Source of the DNA: Strigamia acuminata
Lineage: Eukaryota; Arthropoda; Chilopoda; Geophilomorpha; Linotaeniidae
Direction of reading: 5' to 3'
NCBI GenBank assembly: GCA_949358305.1
Contig: OX442317.1
Location: 250,001-314,000, forward strand
DNA length: 64,000 nt
Part shown: positions 12,103-24,272 of the stretch, in pieces
Numbering within the stretch: the stretch's first letter is position 1
Layout: every line of letters begins with the position of its first letter
Made by a program: the position numbers and the translations under genes
The notes under the pieces: generated by a model
What the model was told of the DNA's origin: nothing
The model's database searches: none
The model's input: the letters and a program-made list of their open reading frames with translations, nothing else

Positions 12103-12555
12103 TTATTTCTCTTTGTGCGCTGCAGCGGCCGCGGCTTTCCTCATCTGAGTGATCACGTTCGAAAGCTCGTCACGCTTCCTTTTGGCTCGCAAATGCGTTC
12201 CCAACTGCAATACATTCAAATTCAGCCATTTCCTTACCAATTTTTTTCATAAATTTCTATTTACCCTTTTCTTGATGAATTTCAACGCACGTTTGTCTTT
12301 CGACACCTTCAACAATTCCATCGCGCGTCTTTCGTACGGTGCAAACCCACTCACTTCACGAATGATGTCTCTGATCACTTTCGTGTGTTTGTATAATTTC
12401 TGTAAATGCATACCCAAAATTGAATTAGCGATTCGTAATAAAAGTACAATTAAATTTCTTACGCCCTTAGTCCTAGATGGTCTGGGTTTGGTTATATTTT
12501 TCGTCACTTTATGACCTTTTCCTAAACCGACACAAATTTCGTAGCGCGGAGCCAT
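12103..12555 (-). CDS. RPL36: Ribosomal protein eL36 (RPL36)
   Basis: This is a component of the cytosolic 60S subunit. Three exons, 12463-12555, 12265-12399 and 12103-12204, all in phase 0, encode 109 residues. The sequence shows [12 protein letters not shown] near the N-terminus, [40 protein letters not shown] in the middle and [18 protein letters not shown] at the C-terminus. These are the full-length hallmarks of eL36. The ATG follows an acceptor (CCACAG, 12559-12564), so the 5' leader is spliced, as is common in ribosomal protein genes. A GTAAGT donor for the leader exon lies at 12673-12678. No extra domains or defects were seen. Confidence 0.97.
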
Positions 12556-12678
12556 TTTCTGTGGATTTATAACAACATTTATCAGTAAACATGTACATTG
12601 TAGCTTAAGTGTATTCCAAACTACGTTTATGGGTTGGATGTGGAAGATTATGTCCGATGAAAGTACAAGAAAACTTAC

Positions 12679-13271
12679 CGATTCCACGTTCAGTCACCAC
12701 CACCTTGTTTTTCGTGTTCGGAAAACGTATTTCCGCTTCCTGCGGTGAGTGGAGGACGCGACGCCACCTAGTGTCGAATTTACTAAACTTACCCTTTAAT
12801 AAATTTATCAATTTCCTTGACAAATTTATTCAAAAAGCATCGTGTAGTTTCCAAAGTCAAATTTACAAATTTACATTTTCAGTCAATGGACTGTTGACAT
12901 TTTCACGCAATCGTGCACTGTTTGCGAATTCATCAAAATTTTGTTTTTTTCCAGCATATTCATCAGCACAAAAATAGAAATAAAAATGCTATAGAAAATG
13001 AAACAGAATCCAAAATTTCAAAATGTATTTCAATTTTGTGTCATCAATTCCTCTTTGTTTCGTCCAATGCAAGTTCAAGTGGTTTATAAACATACATAAT
13101 ATCAAATTCAAACACCCACACACGTCGTAAAAGACGATTGCGAATGAAAGTCTACAAGTCGCTCTCTTCTTTTTTGTTTTGTCACAATTCGTATCAAATT
13201 ACGCGGCCTTAAACCAAACCAGTTTCAACTCTGTATCTGCTCATCGCACATCATCGCAACAATTGGCACCA
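12679..13271. promoter_or_regulatory. RPL36 leader exon and divergent promoter region
   Basis: On the minus strand the sequence upstream of the GTAAGT donor (12673-12678) is a candidate untranslated first exon of RPL36, containing pyrimidine-rich TTTTCC-type words. The exact start is not determined. The rest, up to the secreted-protein gene at 13272, shows no coding exon. Confidence 0.4.
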
Positions 13272-14339
13272 ATGGACATGAAATCGCGACTCACTCTTGT
13301 CTGCGCGGTAAGTCGAGATTCCGCTGTTGACGATACTAATCCCCATATACCAAGTACTAATGCAATCATTGCCGTTTATTAGGTGATCGTGCTACTCAAC
13401 AATCTCGCCGTCGTCTCGCCTCATCCCGTTCAGGCAACCGATCTTGGTATCGGAGGAATCGCTCCTCACAACGCCGTCATCATCTACCAAGGTCGTCAAT
13501 ACGTGGTCAATGCGGACCAACTGTTTGCAAAACTTCACAAATCGTCGTCGGGATTTCCATCCCCCAACGGAGGAACCCACCAACCTGGAATGAGTCAATT
13601 ACCTACTTATCCGAATACGCCAGAAAAAGGAAGGGCTCACTTACCTCAAAGTGGACAATTTCTCCCATTTCACGGGAAAATGCCGAGTTTCCAACCAGGA
13701 ACGAGTCACTTACCCAACGGCGGACAGTTTCCACCATTTCACGGGAAAATGCCGAGTTTCCAACCAGGAACGAGTCAGTTTCCCAACGGCGGACAATTTA
13801 CACCTTCTTCCGGAAAAATGCCGAGTTTCCAACCAGGAACGAGTCAGTTGTCCAACGGCGGACAATTTGCACCTTCTTCCGGAAAAATGCCAAGTTTCCA
13901 ACCAGAAACAAGTCACTTACCCAACGGCGGGCAATTTACACCTCCTAACGGGAAAATGCCGAGTGCCCAACCAGGAACGGGCGAAACTGGCCACTTACCC
14001 AATTATCCGAACGGGAAATTGCCGAGTTACCCACCGAAACCTTCCGGATCGGGATCATGGCCCACGCACCAACCTACTCCGATCGGTCAGAAATGCCCCC
14101 CTGTAGCCGAAAGTAACGGGCGTCGTCCGACACAGCAGTGGCCGATTGGTAAAGTTCATCATTTTCACCAATTTCATCAATTGCCGGCTCGTCCAGTTTG
14201 GCCACCAGCGGGAGGAATACCCACAAAACCCGTGCAAAGTCGGACCGTGCCTTCTTCGCCTTTTCAACACCAGATGCCACCGCTGCCCGCATCCCACATC
14301 CACCAAAACCCGTACAGAAAAGTTTACAAACAAAAGTAA
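13272..14339 (+). CDS. Secreted repetitive Gly/Pro/Gln/Ser-rich protein, family not recognised
   Basis: Two exons, 13272-13307 and 13383-14339, give 330 residues. The 12-codon first exon plus the start of exon 2 form a clear signal peptide (about residues 1-30: charged MDMKSR then a hydrophobic V/L/N core and a P-H-P region), so the product is predicted secreted. A short non-repeated domain (AVIIYQGRQYVVNADQLF) follows. Then five tandem 23-residue repeats with consensus GQFxPxxGKMPSFQPGTSxL and PNG linker, encoded by units starting at 13653, 13722, 13791, 13860 and 13929. The tail is rich in Pro, His and Gln. Cysteine is nearly absent. The composition suggests an extracellular structural or matrix/cuticle-type protein, which is inference only. 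It is convergent with the GPI-anchor candidate at 14721. Confidence 0.75.
13653..13997 (+). repeat. Five 69-bp tandem repeats within coding sequence
   Basis: Unit starts are spaced exactly 69 bp. Units 1-4 are nearly identical at DNA level, and the fifth is more diverged and merges into an insertion (GTGETGHLPNYP). The period is a multiple of three, so the frame is preserved. Confidence 0.92.
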
Positions 14340-14720
14340 ACTTCGAGAGATGACGTTTGCTTGTAGAAATTAATCTCGAAATTAATAAATCGCAATAAAA
14401 GAAACTTGTTTATCATCCGATTTTAATAAAACTAAATTCACATTCACATAAGCAATTACATTTGAAACGAAAAGAAAGAATATTGGAAGCATACATGTAT
14501 ATTTGGAAGAACATCAATTTGGAACCATTTCTTTGGCCTTTTTAAATCAAAAGAAAAGAAAAAAAAAAAAGAAAATAATAATTTGATTAGTTCACCTAAG
14601 GCACTTGAGGTGAAACTCGATCCCGAGCAACGGTGCAAAAACAAATGGAATGGTATCTGTATCTTCGTAGTAAACAATTTTTTCCTTCTTTCTTGTTTAG
14701 AAATAAAACCATAAAACTGT
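14340..14720. other. Convergent spacer, 3' UTRs
   Basis: An AT-rich spacer with AATAAA-type words (about 14380-14400 on the plus strand). No gene recognised. Confidence 0.5.
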
Positions 14721-15124
14721 TTAAAAGACAAAGCCGAGTGCACTCAAAACAAACAAGAATGGTGTGATGGAAATGAGATTAGAGCCGTTTCCGTTTCCTT
14801 TAATAGAAGCTGAAAACAAAAAATTAAAATAAATGAAAAAAATCCTAAATCTTGAAATGCAAAAAAAAATCAAAAAAAAATCTGTCTTTTCTTTTCTTTT
14901 CTTCGTTTCCAGTTACCTCCGTGCGCTGGTGTGGGCGCAGTTTTTTCCTCCATTTTCGAAGTGTCTTCTGACGTAACGCTATTGGAGTCGTTCCCGTGTT
15001 GATGATGTTGACTCATCGTCGACATCGTCTTCGCTTCGACCGTGGTCGGCTCGGCGGTAGAACTATTCTCGTGTTGGCAATAAACCACGGCCACCAACAA
15101 ACAGCACAGGAGCAGCAGCTTCAT
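14721..15124 (-). CDS. Small secreted, putatively GPI-anchored Ser/Thr/His-rich protein
   Basis: Two exons, 14917-15124 and 14721-14809, encode 98 residues. Residues 1-16 form a strong signal peptide (MKLLLLCCLLVAVVYC). The middle is Ser/Thr/Glu/His-rich (HHQHGNDSNS) with N-glycosylation sequons and no folded-domain signature. The C-terminus is a small-residue segment GNGNGS, then a hydrophobic tail (TPFLFVLSALGFVF) ending at the stop. A cleavable signal plus a hydrophobic C-terminus after small residues is the classical GPI-anchor layout. No family was recognised. The ATG is preceded by an acceptor (CTGTAG), so the leader is spliced. A plausible untranslated exon ends with a GTGAGT donor at 16051-16056. 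A GPI anchor is inferred, not shown. Confidence 0.7.
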
Positions 15125-18068
15125 TTTGGTACTTTGCTACAGGAATAAATAAATAAATAAATAAATAAAACAAATGAAATAAATAATTGGCTGAATCGGG
15201 GGAAATCCAGTGGATGCGTCACGTTGGGATGGATGGGTGGATGGATGGATGGATGGATGGATCGATCGATCGATGATTGAGGATGTCGCGCGGAGGAAAG
15301 GCAAGGAAAGGAAAGAAAAGGAAGACCCTGAACCAATTTCAAATTGCGGCATCAAGAAAAGTTGAAACAAATATCGGTCACGCGTGAAAACAACTCGTAA
15401 TTGCGTTGCGCTTGTGAAATATTTCATCTTTTCATTCTTTTCCTTTTGCCGAGCTCAAATGGATGGATGCGTTTTGGCCGTTTGCTAAACGACTCGCTTA
15501 GACTCGACTCCATTTGCAAACCGGCAACCTGTTTCGTTTCCAACTTCCCTGACCTTCAAATCTCATCAAATTACACCGAACCCTAACCTAATAAATAATT
15601 CCAAAAATTCTTTCGGAAAACACAATCTTTTCCTGCGAAAATACTTTTCCTTTTCTTTTCCGAACTGGAAAATTATTCAAATATTCGCAAACGGTCGCGG
15701 AATTTTTTTTTGTTCCAATCCCATGTGATGGCGTGTGATGGGACAAAACGGCAAACAGTAAACTGGTTTGTTTCTTTCTTTCCCTCCTTTTCTCCCTTTT
15801 ACTGCTCGTTTTACAGCTTAAAATCACCGGAGAAACAAAAGAGCGTTTTTGGCTCGAACAAAGAACATTTTTCTTCGCCCGTTTGGCTATCGGATTTCTA
15901 CTTCCACACAACCAAAACCAGAACCAAACCCATTCCTTTTCTTTTCTTTTTGTTTCAACTTCAACTTTTCTTTAAAACCAAATTAAAACCCGGAAGAAAC
16001 CAAAATAAATTATTCTAATACTAATACTAATACTAATAATAATAATAATTACTCACTTTTAAATATTCGCAGCTCGGCGTAGACAACTTTCGGGAAGTGT
16101 GGAGCGGGAGAGAGACGAGAATGCAGAACAGGTAAAAATCGGATGGAGGGTGAAGGGCGCACGTTGAAGTAAGTCGGGTTTGGATTTGAGCAGGAGTGCG
16201 AGCGGCTGGAAGCGGGTTGGCTCGGCTGGATGACGTAACTAGCAACGGTTGATGACCGCGATCTCTTCTAAGCAGCCTGTCGAACTCCCTGTATACTATA
16301 CTAATCCCTGTACGACTTTCATCGCGCTACTCTTATACCTTGATTATTTTTCTTATCTTTTTCGAGATGTGCTAATTCCAATTTAATTCCCACTTCCTGC
16401 GTGATTAATTGTTATTTAATAGTTTTACGTAAAAAACGAAATAAATAAATAAATAAAATAGGACAGAAAAACAGGAAATGTGACTATCCATGACCATGAC
16501 AACCATTTTCGTTTCATGCGATGAGTCATTTTTGCGGCGAATCGCGATTAATTAAATCAATTCTTTCTCGAAAATGTCAAACAATGCGATACGGCATTTC
16601 CCATAGACAAAACGCAACGACAGTACAAAATTGTGAGAATTATAAAATTTTACATTGTACATTTATTGACAAAAAAACGAATACGAAATTATAATGAAAC
16701 ATGGTGATCATAAAACTATCAGATCTATACGAAGAAAACTAGTAGAAAAACAGTGAGCACATTTCGGACAAATTAATTACATATACTTACTACTACAAAA
16801 ACACGTTCATCATCATCATCATCACTTTCAATTTGCCATCGTAAAACCCAAGAAATAAAAAAATAAAAATGCGAAAAATAATAAGAAAATAAAAGAAAGA
16901 AATACATTTACATTTACGATTTTTTTTTTCGTGTTCAAAGAGTAACTACAACATCTTTTTAAAAAAAATTAATAATTTCTTTTGAAATTTATTTTATTTT
17001 TTGCTTTCTCAACATCCATCGAAATCTATTACGGTATATACTAGAAAAGAAAAAGGAAAAAAGAAATTTTCGAAAACAAAAAACGAACATGATAATAACA
17101 AGAGAATATGAATAAATTTGGTATTAATAAACAGCAATCTATTTGATTTGATTATACGTACAGATTGCGAGAAAATGACTCGTTCAGTATTGAAAAACGA
17201 AAAATAGATACCAATATTAACCAACAAACACAAATCACGTGTACTTTTTTATGTAAATTTTTCAATCTTTTTATACACAAGTTCTTCTCTAACCGGGGAA
17301 AATTCTGATACAGAATTTTCAATGTTTGAGTGGTGGCGGAAAAGATGAAATTGAAAACATTACGTAAGAATATTTTTTTTTTTTTTAATATATATTTTTT
17401 TGTTTTGTTTTGTTAAATTCCGTACTTATTAATTCACTAAACATGCTATTTTTCTAAGCAATTTACAAAAACGCACACCACAAAAAAATCGCAACTCGTT
17501 TTTACAAAATGGTGATTTTTTTCCTCAATCTTTGAGACGAGTTTCAAAAACAAAGTAAATAAAGCAACAAATCGATCCAAGTAAGAAAAAAAAATATATT
17601 TTATATAAAAATAATAATATTCCACCACTTTTAAAAATTTAATTATTATTGTTAATTCCAGTTACATACCAAATATCGTTTCATAGTGAACAGAAAAACA
17701 AAAGGAATTAATCAATCAATTAAAAAAAAAAAAAAAAAAAAAAAAAAGACAAAGAAAAAAAAAAGAAAAAAGAAAAAATCAGAATAGCGAGAAAAGAAAG
17801 AGAAAAAAAAGCGTACTCAATTGACAAACAAACACGCACGCACCAAATTCTGGTTCTTGTATTTTCCCCTCGTGGACGAGATTAAATTAAACATGGGGGA
17901 AATAGAAATAGAAATAAATCGATACAAATATTCGAATTTTCATTTGTCAGACTCTCTGTATTCCTTCACAAACACGACGAAAAATTGGCATTTTGCATAT
18001 AACGACAAAGAAAATTATAATAAATCAATGCTTAATTATCGACGTCGATCCTTCCGATCCGAATTCAT
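15125..18068. other. Noncoding 2.9 kb: GPI-gene leader/intron and Lingerer 3' UTR
   Basis: No coding exon recognised. The left part (15139 to about 16056) is probably the 5'-UTR intron of the GPI-anchor candidate, containing an (AAAT)n run at about 15143-15167 and a (GATG)n/(GATC)n run at about 15227-15275. The right part (about 16.6-18.07 kb) is very AT-rich, with poly-A runs including about 28 A at 17721-17748. It is probably the 3' UTR of the Lingerer gene, which ends at 18069. Boundaries between these parts are not resolved. Confidence 0.45.
15227..15275. repeat. (GATG)n-(GATC)n compound microsatellite
   Basis: About nine GATG units pass directly into GATC units and back to GATG. It lies in the probable leader intron of the GPI-anchor candidate. 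Confidence 0.9.
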
Positions 18069-21000
18069 TCAGTTGGAGGTCCAGTAATTGGGCGAATAAG
18101 CCGGTTTAGAACCCGACCCGGGTTTCTGTTGCGCTCCAGACTGGCTGCTACGCTGCCCGCTTCCGGTGGTCGACTCCTGGTGCATGTGGTGCATCATCGT
18201 CGACGGGTGTTGGATCATCGTAATGAACGGCCCCGGGTAGGGCGTGGTAGGCGCGCCCATCGGCCCCGCCTGCGTGCCCGTCAGGCTGAAAGGTGGCGGC
18301 GTACCGGCAGGAAAACCGGGTTTATCAAACGACTGCAAACAACAACGAATCAAATAAATACATGGTACGTTCAAATACAAAAGCAGCAACATGAAAATTC
18401 AATAATTCAAAGTCCTCTACCTTCCCTAGCTGACTGCTATTTTTACCGTATACGGATGCCGCAACGTCGGCCGTCGAATTCGATCCGCTGCCGCTCGAAG
18501 CTAGCAACAAACAAATGACAAAAATGACAAAAATCGAACAAAAAAATGTCTACCTTTGTTGGTATTCTGCGACGATGTTCCGTAGCATCCTTTGTAGTCC
18601 TGCGCTTGGCTCAATCCGTCGTAACCTGCAAGCAAAACCAAAGCCATCACTCAAAACTTCAAAACCAAACTCAAACTCAAACTCACCCGAACTGTACGTG
18701 TGCGAAGCGTAGCCGGTAGGCTTCTGAAACGAGCTGTTTGTCGCGTTTGTCACGGGAGGCACCTTTAGCGAGCAAAGAGAAAAACAAACAAACAACAAAT
18801 TACAACTTTTTCCTTTCAGATTTCTCATCAGATTTCTTACTGGGAATATGTGTCCGTACTGCGGAAAAGTGCCGGGCATGATGCCGCCGGGAGTGTAGTA
18901 GTAACTGTAGCCGGGCGGCAACGTGGCGGGGTTCATGAACTGTTGCTGGGTTGTCTGCTGTTGCGACAACGTGGTGGGGATCGGAGAGGAATTCTCGCCG
19001 CGACTGAACTTCGCATCGGTGCCGGTCGAGTACGCGTTGGTCAGCGAATTCTCCCGTCCCGTGATGCTGGTCGCCTGCTGCAAAGGCATGTCGTAATAGC
19101 CGGACGACACGAATGGTTGTATCCTTTGCAACATCTGCACGTCGTCGTAGCTGTAAAGTTGCGACTGAAACCAAAACAACGTACACGTGTAAACAAAGCA
19201 ACAAGAAAAAGTAAGTCACTTCTTTCTTTCTTTCTCACGTAGACGGGCAATCCGGCTTGACTCATGATGTACTGGTGGCCCATCACGGCCGTCACTCCGG
19301 GCGGCATGTTGGGCACGGCCGACTTTCCTGCAATCAAACACACGCACGCACGTTTAGTCATTTAATTATCTTTTTCTCAAATGCATTTCCAATTTCCAAT
19401 TGTTGCGTCAGAAATTTAATGTTAACATCCTGCGAAATCAATTCTTCAGAAGAACGAAAGTTTTACCAATCATCATTCGCAACAATCGAACCGAAAAAGA
19501 ATCGTCAAACAAACAAACAATCGGCCTTCCTTAATCCTTAATGCTTACCCATTGACACAGAACTTTTGGACATCGAACTGGCGTTGGTGGACGCGGCGGT
19601 GGTCAAGCCCAGCGCCGACACGTTTCCGGAGACGAGCGAGTTGGAGGTGGTCGTCAGCGCCGGCGTGCACGTCTGATTCGCCGAACTCGAAGTCATATGA
19701 CAGCCGTCGAACGAATGCTACGCAGAAAACATTAAAAGTGTGCATTACAATCAATCGCATTACAATCGCGTCCTACCTGACTAGATGGATCCAACACGTT
19801 ATCTTTTAACGTGCTCGACAGTTTGGATGTGGGCACGGACGAGACGTGCAACGATGTGTGTGTTTGAACCGTGGAGACGGACGACGAGCCGTAGCTGGAC
19901 TGGGGCCCGCCGTAGCCGGACTGCGCCTGGCTCGACGCCGAGTACGGCGACGACTGGCCCAGACTCGAGCTCTGGTGCGAGCCGAACGAAGTTTGATTTT
20001 GATTCGAAGGAAACGTGCTGCCGCTGCCGCCGACGCCGACACCGACACCGCCTCCGCCTCCGACTCCGACGCCACCTCCACCGCCGGTTGCCTGCGACGA
20101 ATAGGACGACACGCCGCCGGGCACTTGGTACGACGCCTGCACTCCCGGGGTCACAAAGTTGCTCTGGCTCTGCGACTGGTACGCCGAAGGAACCGAGCTG
20201 TACGAGACCGCGGTTTGTGCCGACGAACTAAAACTACTTTGCGATACGTTCGCGTTCAACACGGATTGCGTGTTCTGGTGTCCTAAACTCGAGTGGCCGC
20301 CGAAACCGCTCGAAGACGACAAGCCCGACTGGTGCGTCGAAAACGCAGCGGCCGAAGACTTCGGGTTCTGGTATGCCGACTGATAATTGGACGCGTTCGG
20401 AGTACTGAACGACGACAGACTACTACTGTCGCTCTTTGCACCGGTCAAAACGGCTGTACAAAATATTTAATTTATATTTTAATTTATAATTCAATTTATA
20501 ACTCTTTCTTTTACCTTCCAGGCCGGACGTTTGCGACGACCTCTGGTTGGCAAACGGTATCGCCGTCTTTCTCTCGGGTTGCGCGCCGCTCGAGAACGGT
20601 AACAAATCGACCGTCGAATTCTGCGCGAAAGGAAAAGAGAGCAAAAAGGTGAGAATTTCAATTTACATTGACCACGATCAAACGTGGATCAATACCGGAA
20701 ATACCTTTTGAACCTGCGCCAATACCGACTGGCCTAACGCGTTCTGCGAAAGACCGCTTTGATTCAGTGCAGACTGCGACAGCGAAGCCGCTTGAACGAG
20801 ATCCTTCGGCGAACCGTAAGCCGAATGCACCGAGCTTTCCGACGATGGTTTCACCAAGTTATTCCCGACCAACGATCCGCTCAAACCGGCCGGCTGACCG
20901 CCCGTCACCGCCTGATACGAACTCCGATCGACGGACGTGAACTCGGAGAATAGCGGGTCGCTACCGAATTCGACGCCGCCGAACTGCACGTCAAGCTGCG

Positions 21001-23161
21001 CGATCGCATCGTCCGGCATCTCGACGGCCGACGAAGGAATCTAAACAAACAAACAAACAAAAAAGTTAAAAACTTCTCTTCAACATTTCTCGTGTCTCAC
21101 TTTTGACGGGGGCGGTAACCGGGCCCGTTGTTGTTTTGTCCGTTGCGGCAACGATTGCGACGCCACGCCCGCGCCGGAAGACGACGGCAAACGCGGAACC
21201 GCAGTTTGCGCGCTCGACGGCATGCCAGGAATAGCGACAGAGGACGAAACGTTAAGACCAGCGGTCTTGAGTGACTAGAAAAGGAAAATGAGTAATGCAC
21301 CGATTGATTCAATTCAACGAGGAAATAAATACCTGCGACGGCGACGATGACGACATCGAAGTACCACCAAAACTCTGCGACGATCCGATCTTGGCCGAAG
21401 TCGAAGTAAACGCGTTGGCCGAGCTGGCAAACGAGGCTGGCTGCAGTCCTTGAAAGCTACTCGACTGATTTGACGAAATAGTCGAAGACATGCCAATCTG
21501 CAATCAAATTTAAAATTTAAAATGATGAGCACATTTGAAAAATATTCAATTCAACAATTTCAATGTTAGCAATTAAAGTCATCAGATATTCAAATTAACA
21601 TCGCAAGAGAACTCAATTAATCCTCTCTTCAGGAGAACGAAAGTTTAAACGCATCATATGACTAAAACATGCAAAAAAGGTTGGCTTGGGTGCTTACAGC
21701 GGATTTGATCGTTTCGGTGGCCTGCTGGTTAAACTGAGTGAGAAACTGAGAATGCTGCTGCGACTCCGTCAAGGTCAACGCCGTCGACGTCGGAACCGAT
21801 TTCTGCAACAACGCGGACAAATCAAGGCTGCAAACCAATCAACACAATTAGACAATTAGATAATTAAACGAACTTTTGAGCCGTACCTTTGCGGTGTGTT
21901 TGTGGCGTCTTGCAAAGGCGCCACGTTCGTAGCCGCCGAAGCGCTCGGGGTGAACACGGTGGTCTCCGACAAATTCCCAGTCCAATCGTCGTTATCCCAA
22001 TCCTCGGTGGGTGGAAACGTATCGCCCCAATTGCCCACGCTCATCGTCGTGTCGCCGCCGCCCGCCTCCACCTGCTCCGCCGTGCTGTTGGTCCACGTGT
22101 CGATCGAACGAGGAAAGGTGCCGGCGCCGCCAGGACCCGGGCTGGGTCCCGGACCGGCTCCGGCAACAGTACCGCCGCCGCCGCCGCCACCACCACCGCC
22201 TCCACCGCCACTTCCTCCTCCGCGAGTACCCCCTCCCGCACTCTGACTCACTCCACGATTCTGGAACGTTCGGACGCGATGGCTGCCCCGTCCACGACCC
22301 CGTCCGTTCATCATGCCGCCTGAGAGGAAACAAATTCATTAAATAAGTTTTAATTTTAATTGTAATTTGTAATTGTAAATAAATTTACGTCCGCGGCCAC
22401 GATTCTCCGCGTTCCGCTCGTGACTTTTCGAATCCTCGAGATTCCTTTCGTTCTTCTCGCTCTCGCGACCCCGCCCTGAAATGGTGGCACTCAAATGGTG
22501 GTTCAAATTGTCGATAGACTATACTAACAGCTTCTGTTGGACGCTCCTCCGCGATTGAGCCGGGGCGGACCGCGGTTTTTGCTGCCGCCCGCGTCCTGCG
22601 GCTCCCGCTCCTGGTCGCGAGACTTGTCGCTCCGGTTCCTGTTCTCCTTGTTGTTGGCGCAATTGGCTAACGGCTGCGCCGACTCGGCAGGCGCGACTGG
22701 GTTGTTGGCCTGTCGATTTTTCTTCTTCTTGGTCGACGTTTCCCACTCGCCCTGCGCCACCTTGCCCTCGAGGAGCATGTCGATGGCTCTGTGAGGGTCG
22801 TTGTCGCAGTCGTGCAGCGCCACGATCGCCTCATCTTTCGTTTTGTTCGTCAACTCGACGACCTGGTCGATCTTAGTGTTCAGGTCTGGGTCGTCCGATT
22901 CCTTTGTATCGTTGATAATTTGAGCTAATCTCATTTGTTCAGCTGTCGGCTGCAAATGCAAATGAAAATGAAAACGAAAATGCAAATCAATCATTTTTCT
23001 TTTCAATCCTATAAAATCTTTTTTTTCAAACTCACCTGAATTTTCGGATTAGGAATATCAACAACTTTACTTTCTGTTCCAGATTTCGCATTTTGGAGTG
23101 AAGATTTCGTCGTTTTATCCTTGCCAGCTCGCGGTGTTCTTGTGCCAGCCACACTCATCAT
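18069..23161 (-). CDS. lig: Lingerer / UBAP2-family UBA protein
   Basis: Lingerer/UBAP2(L) proteins bind RNA-protein granules and ubiquitin and restrain growth in Drosophila (family knowledge). The start codons at 23161 and 23158 are adjacent (MMSVAGTR). Exon 2 holds the UBA-like domain: TAEQMRLAQIINDTKES then KTKDEAIVALHDCDNDPHRA and IDMLLEGK. A K/R-rich stretch, RGG/GRGRGR blocks (GRGRGRGSHRVRTFQNRG) and a long polyglycine run (encoded near 22180-22210) follow. The conserved DWDNDDWTGNLSETTVFTPS box marks the family. The remainder, across about ten exons, is Ser/Gln/Tyr/Gly-rich and low-complexity, ending in SPNYWTSN. Very low sequence complexity makes exact exon edges uncertain in 18.5-21.5 kb. 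The gene is divergent to SMN. Confidence 0.9.
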
Positions 23162-23314
23162 ATACAATATATATATATACAAAACAGTGGTGTATTTACA
23201 AAATACAAAATCTGAAATGGTACAACACAAAGCGTTAGAACGAGCTCATCGTGTTTAGGCTGTTTACACATCCGACGATTTGCGTCGAAACTCCAAAGAG
23301 AAAAAAAGAGAATC

Positions 23315-23347
<33 letters not shown>

Positions 23348-24272
23348 AAGAGAGAAATTTCCTGTTGATACCGACCAGTTGCTACGCGACTTCATTTCAT
23401 TACAACTGCCAATATCACCTAGCCGCTTGCAATCCTTTCCTCTACATTTCTACGCCGTTCACATTCTCCTTCAAAATCCATCCTTTTTCGAATAAAGTAA
23501 ACTGCAGTCCAAAATCTACATGTGCATTGGACGACGCCATAAAACTCGTTCCAAATATTAGGCCTAACTATTACTTTTAAACTCTCGATAAACCGTTCAA
23601 AATTGCACGAAAAACGTTCGACCCAATCGTAATTGGAGCATCCGCGTGCGATTAACTGATCGACCAACCTCGCTTTAATTTAAACAGAAAGGAAAATTGT
23701 AATATCAAAGTTTTACCTGTAAAATGCGCTCACAAAGCAGCAAGGTCACGTGATCTGCGGGATTGGCGCCGCCATAAAAGCCTTGTGAATGACATCACGA
23801 AAACCAACAAGCACAAAATTAAATTCATAAATTTACCAATTTAAAAAATTTATTCGCTTTTTAAATTTCATTTCGTTAATTAACCTCTCAATTCATTTCG
23901 CCTAAAGTTGTATTAATCGTCGTGTGATTTTACTTTACTGCTGTCCTAGCTTTACTGCTTTTCAAAGAAATAAATGACGTCATTTTTGTGAAAAGTGTAG
24001 TTTGTCGTCACCAGGCTCACGCCGCTTCAATCTTTGTTGAATATAATATTAATAACAAATCAATAAATAAAATAATAAATAAAAACACTCGTTGACAAAA
24101 AAATAAAAGTTATAAATTAATTAAAAAAACACGACACTTCTGAAACAATTTTGAAAATGACTTAATCCACCAGATGTCGCTACAATCCAGGCGGGCATTG
24201 GATCATTGGATGCGATTTTCGTTTTCTCTGTTTACAAGTTAGTTTAGTTTGTCTGTGCGCTAATTTCGTCAA
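23162..24272. promoter_or_regulatory. Divergent region Lingerer / SMN
   Basis: About 1.1 kb between divergent starts. On the minus strand, sequence around 23711-23800 contains TATGGCGGCGCC-type promoter words followed by a CAG/GTAAAA donor. It is a candidate untranslated first exon of Lingerer. A GAAA/GAGA purine run lies at about 23310-23350. No recognised coding exon. The SMN leader lies at the right edge. Confidence 0.4.

Noticed and set aside
21889-22323. Plus-strand open frames rich in Arg, Ser and Pro opposite Lingerer
   Set aside because: They arise from the complement of the GGC/GGT glycine repeats on the minus strand and have no gene-like features.
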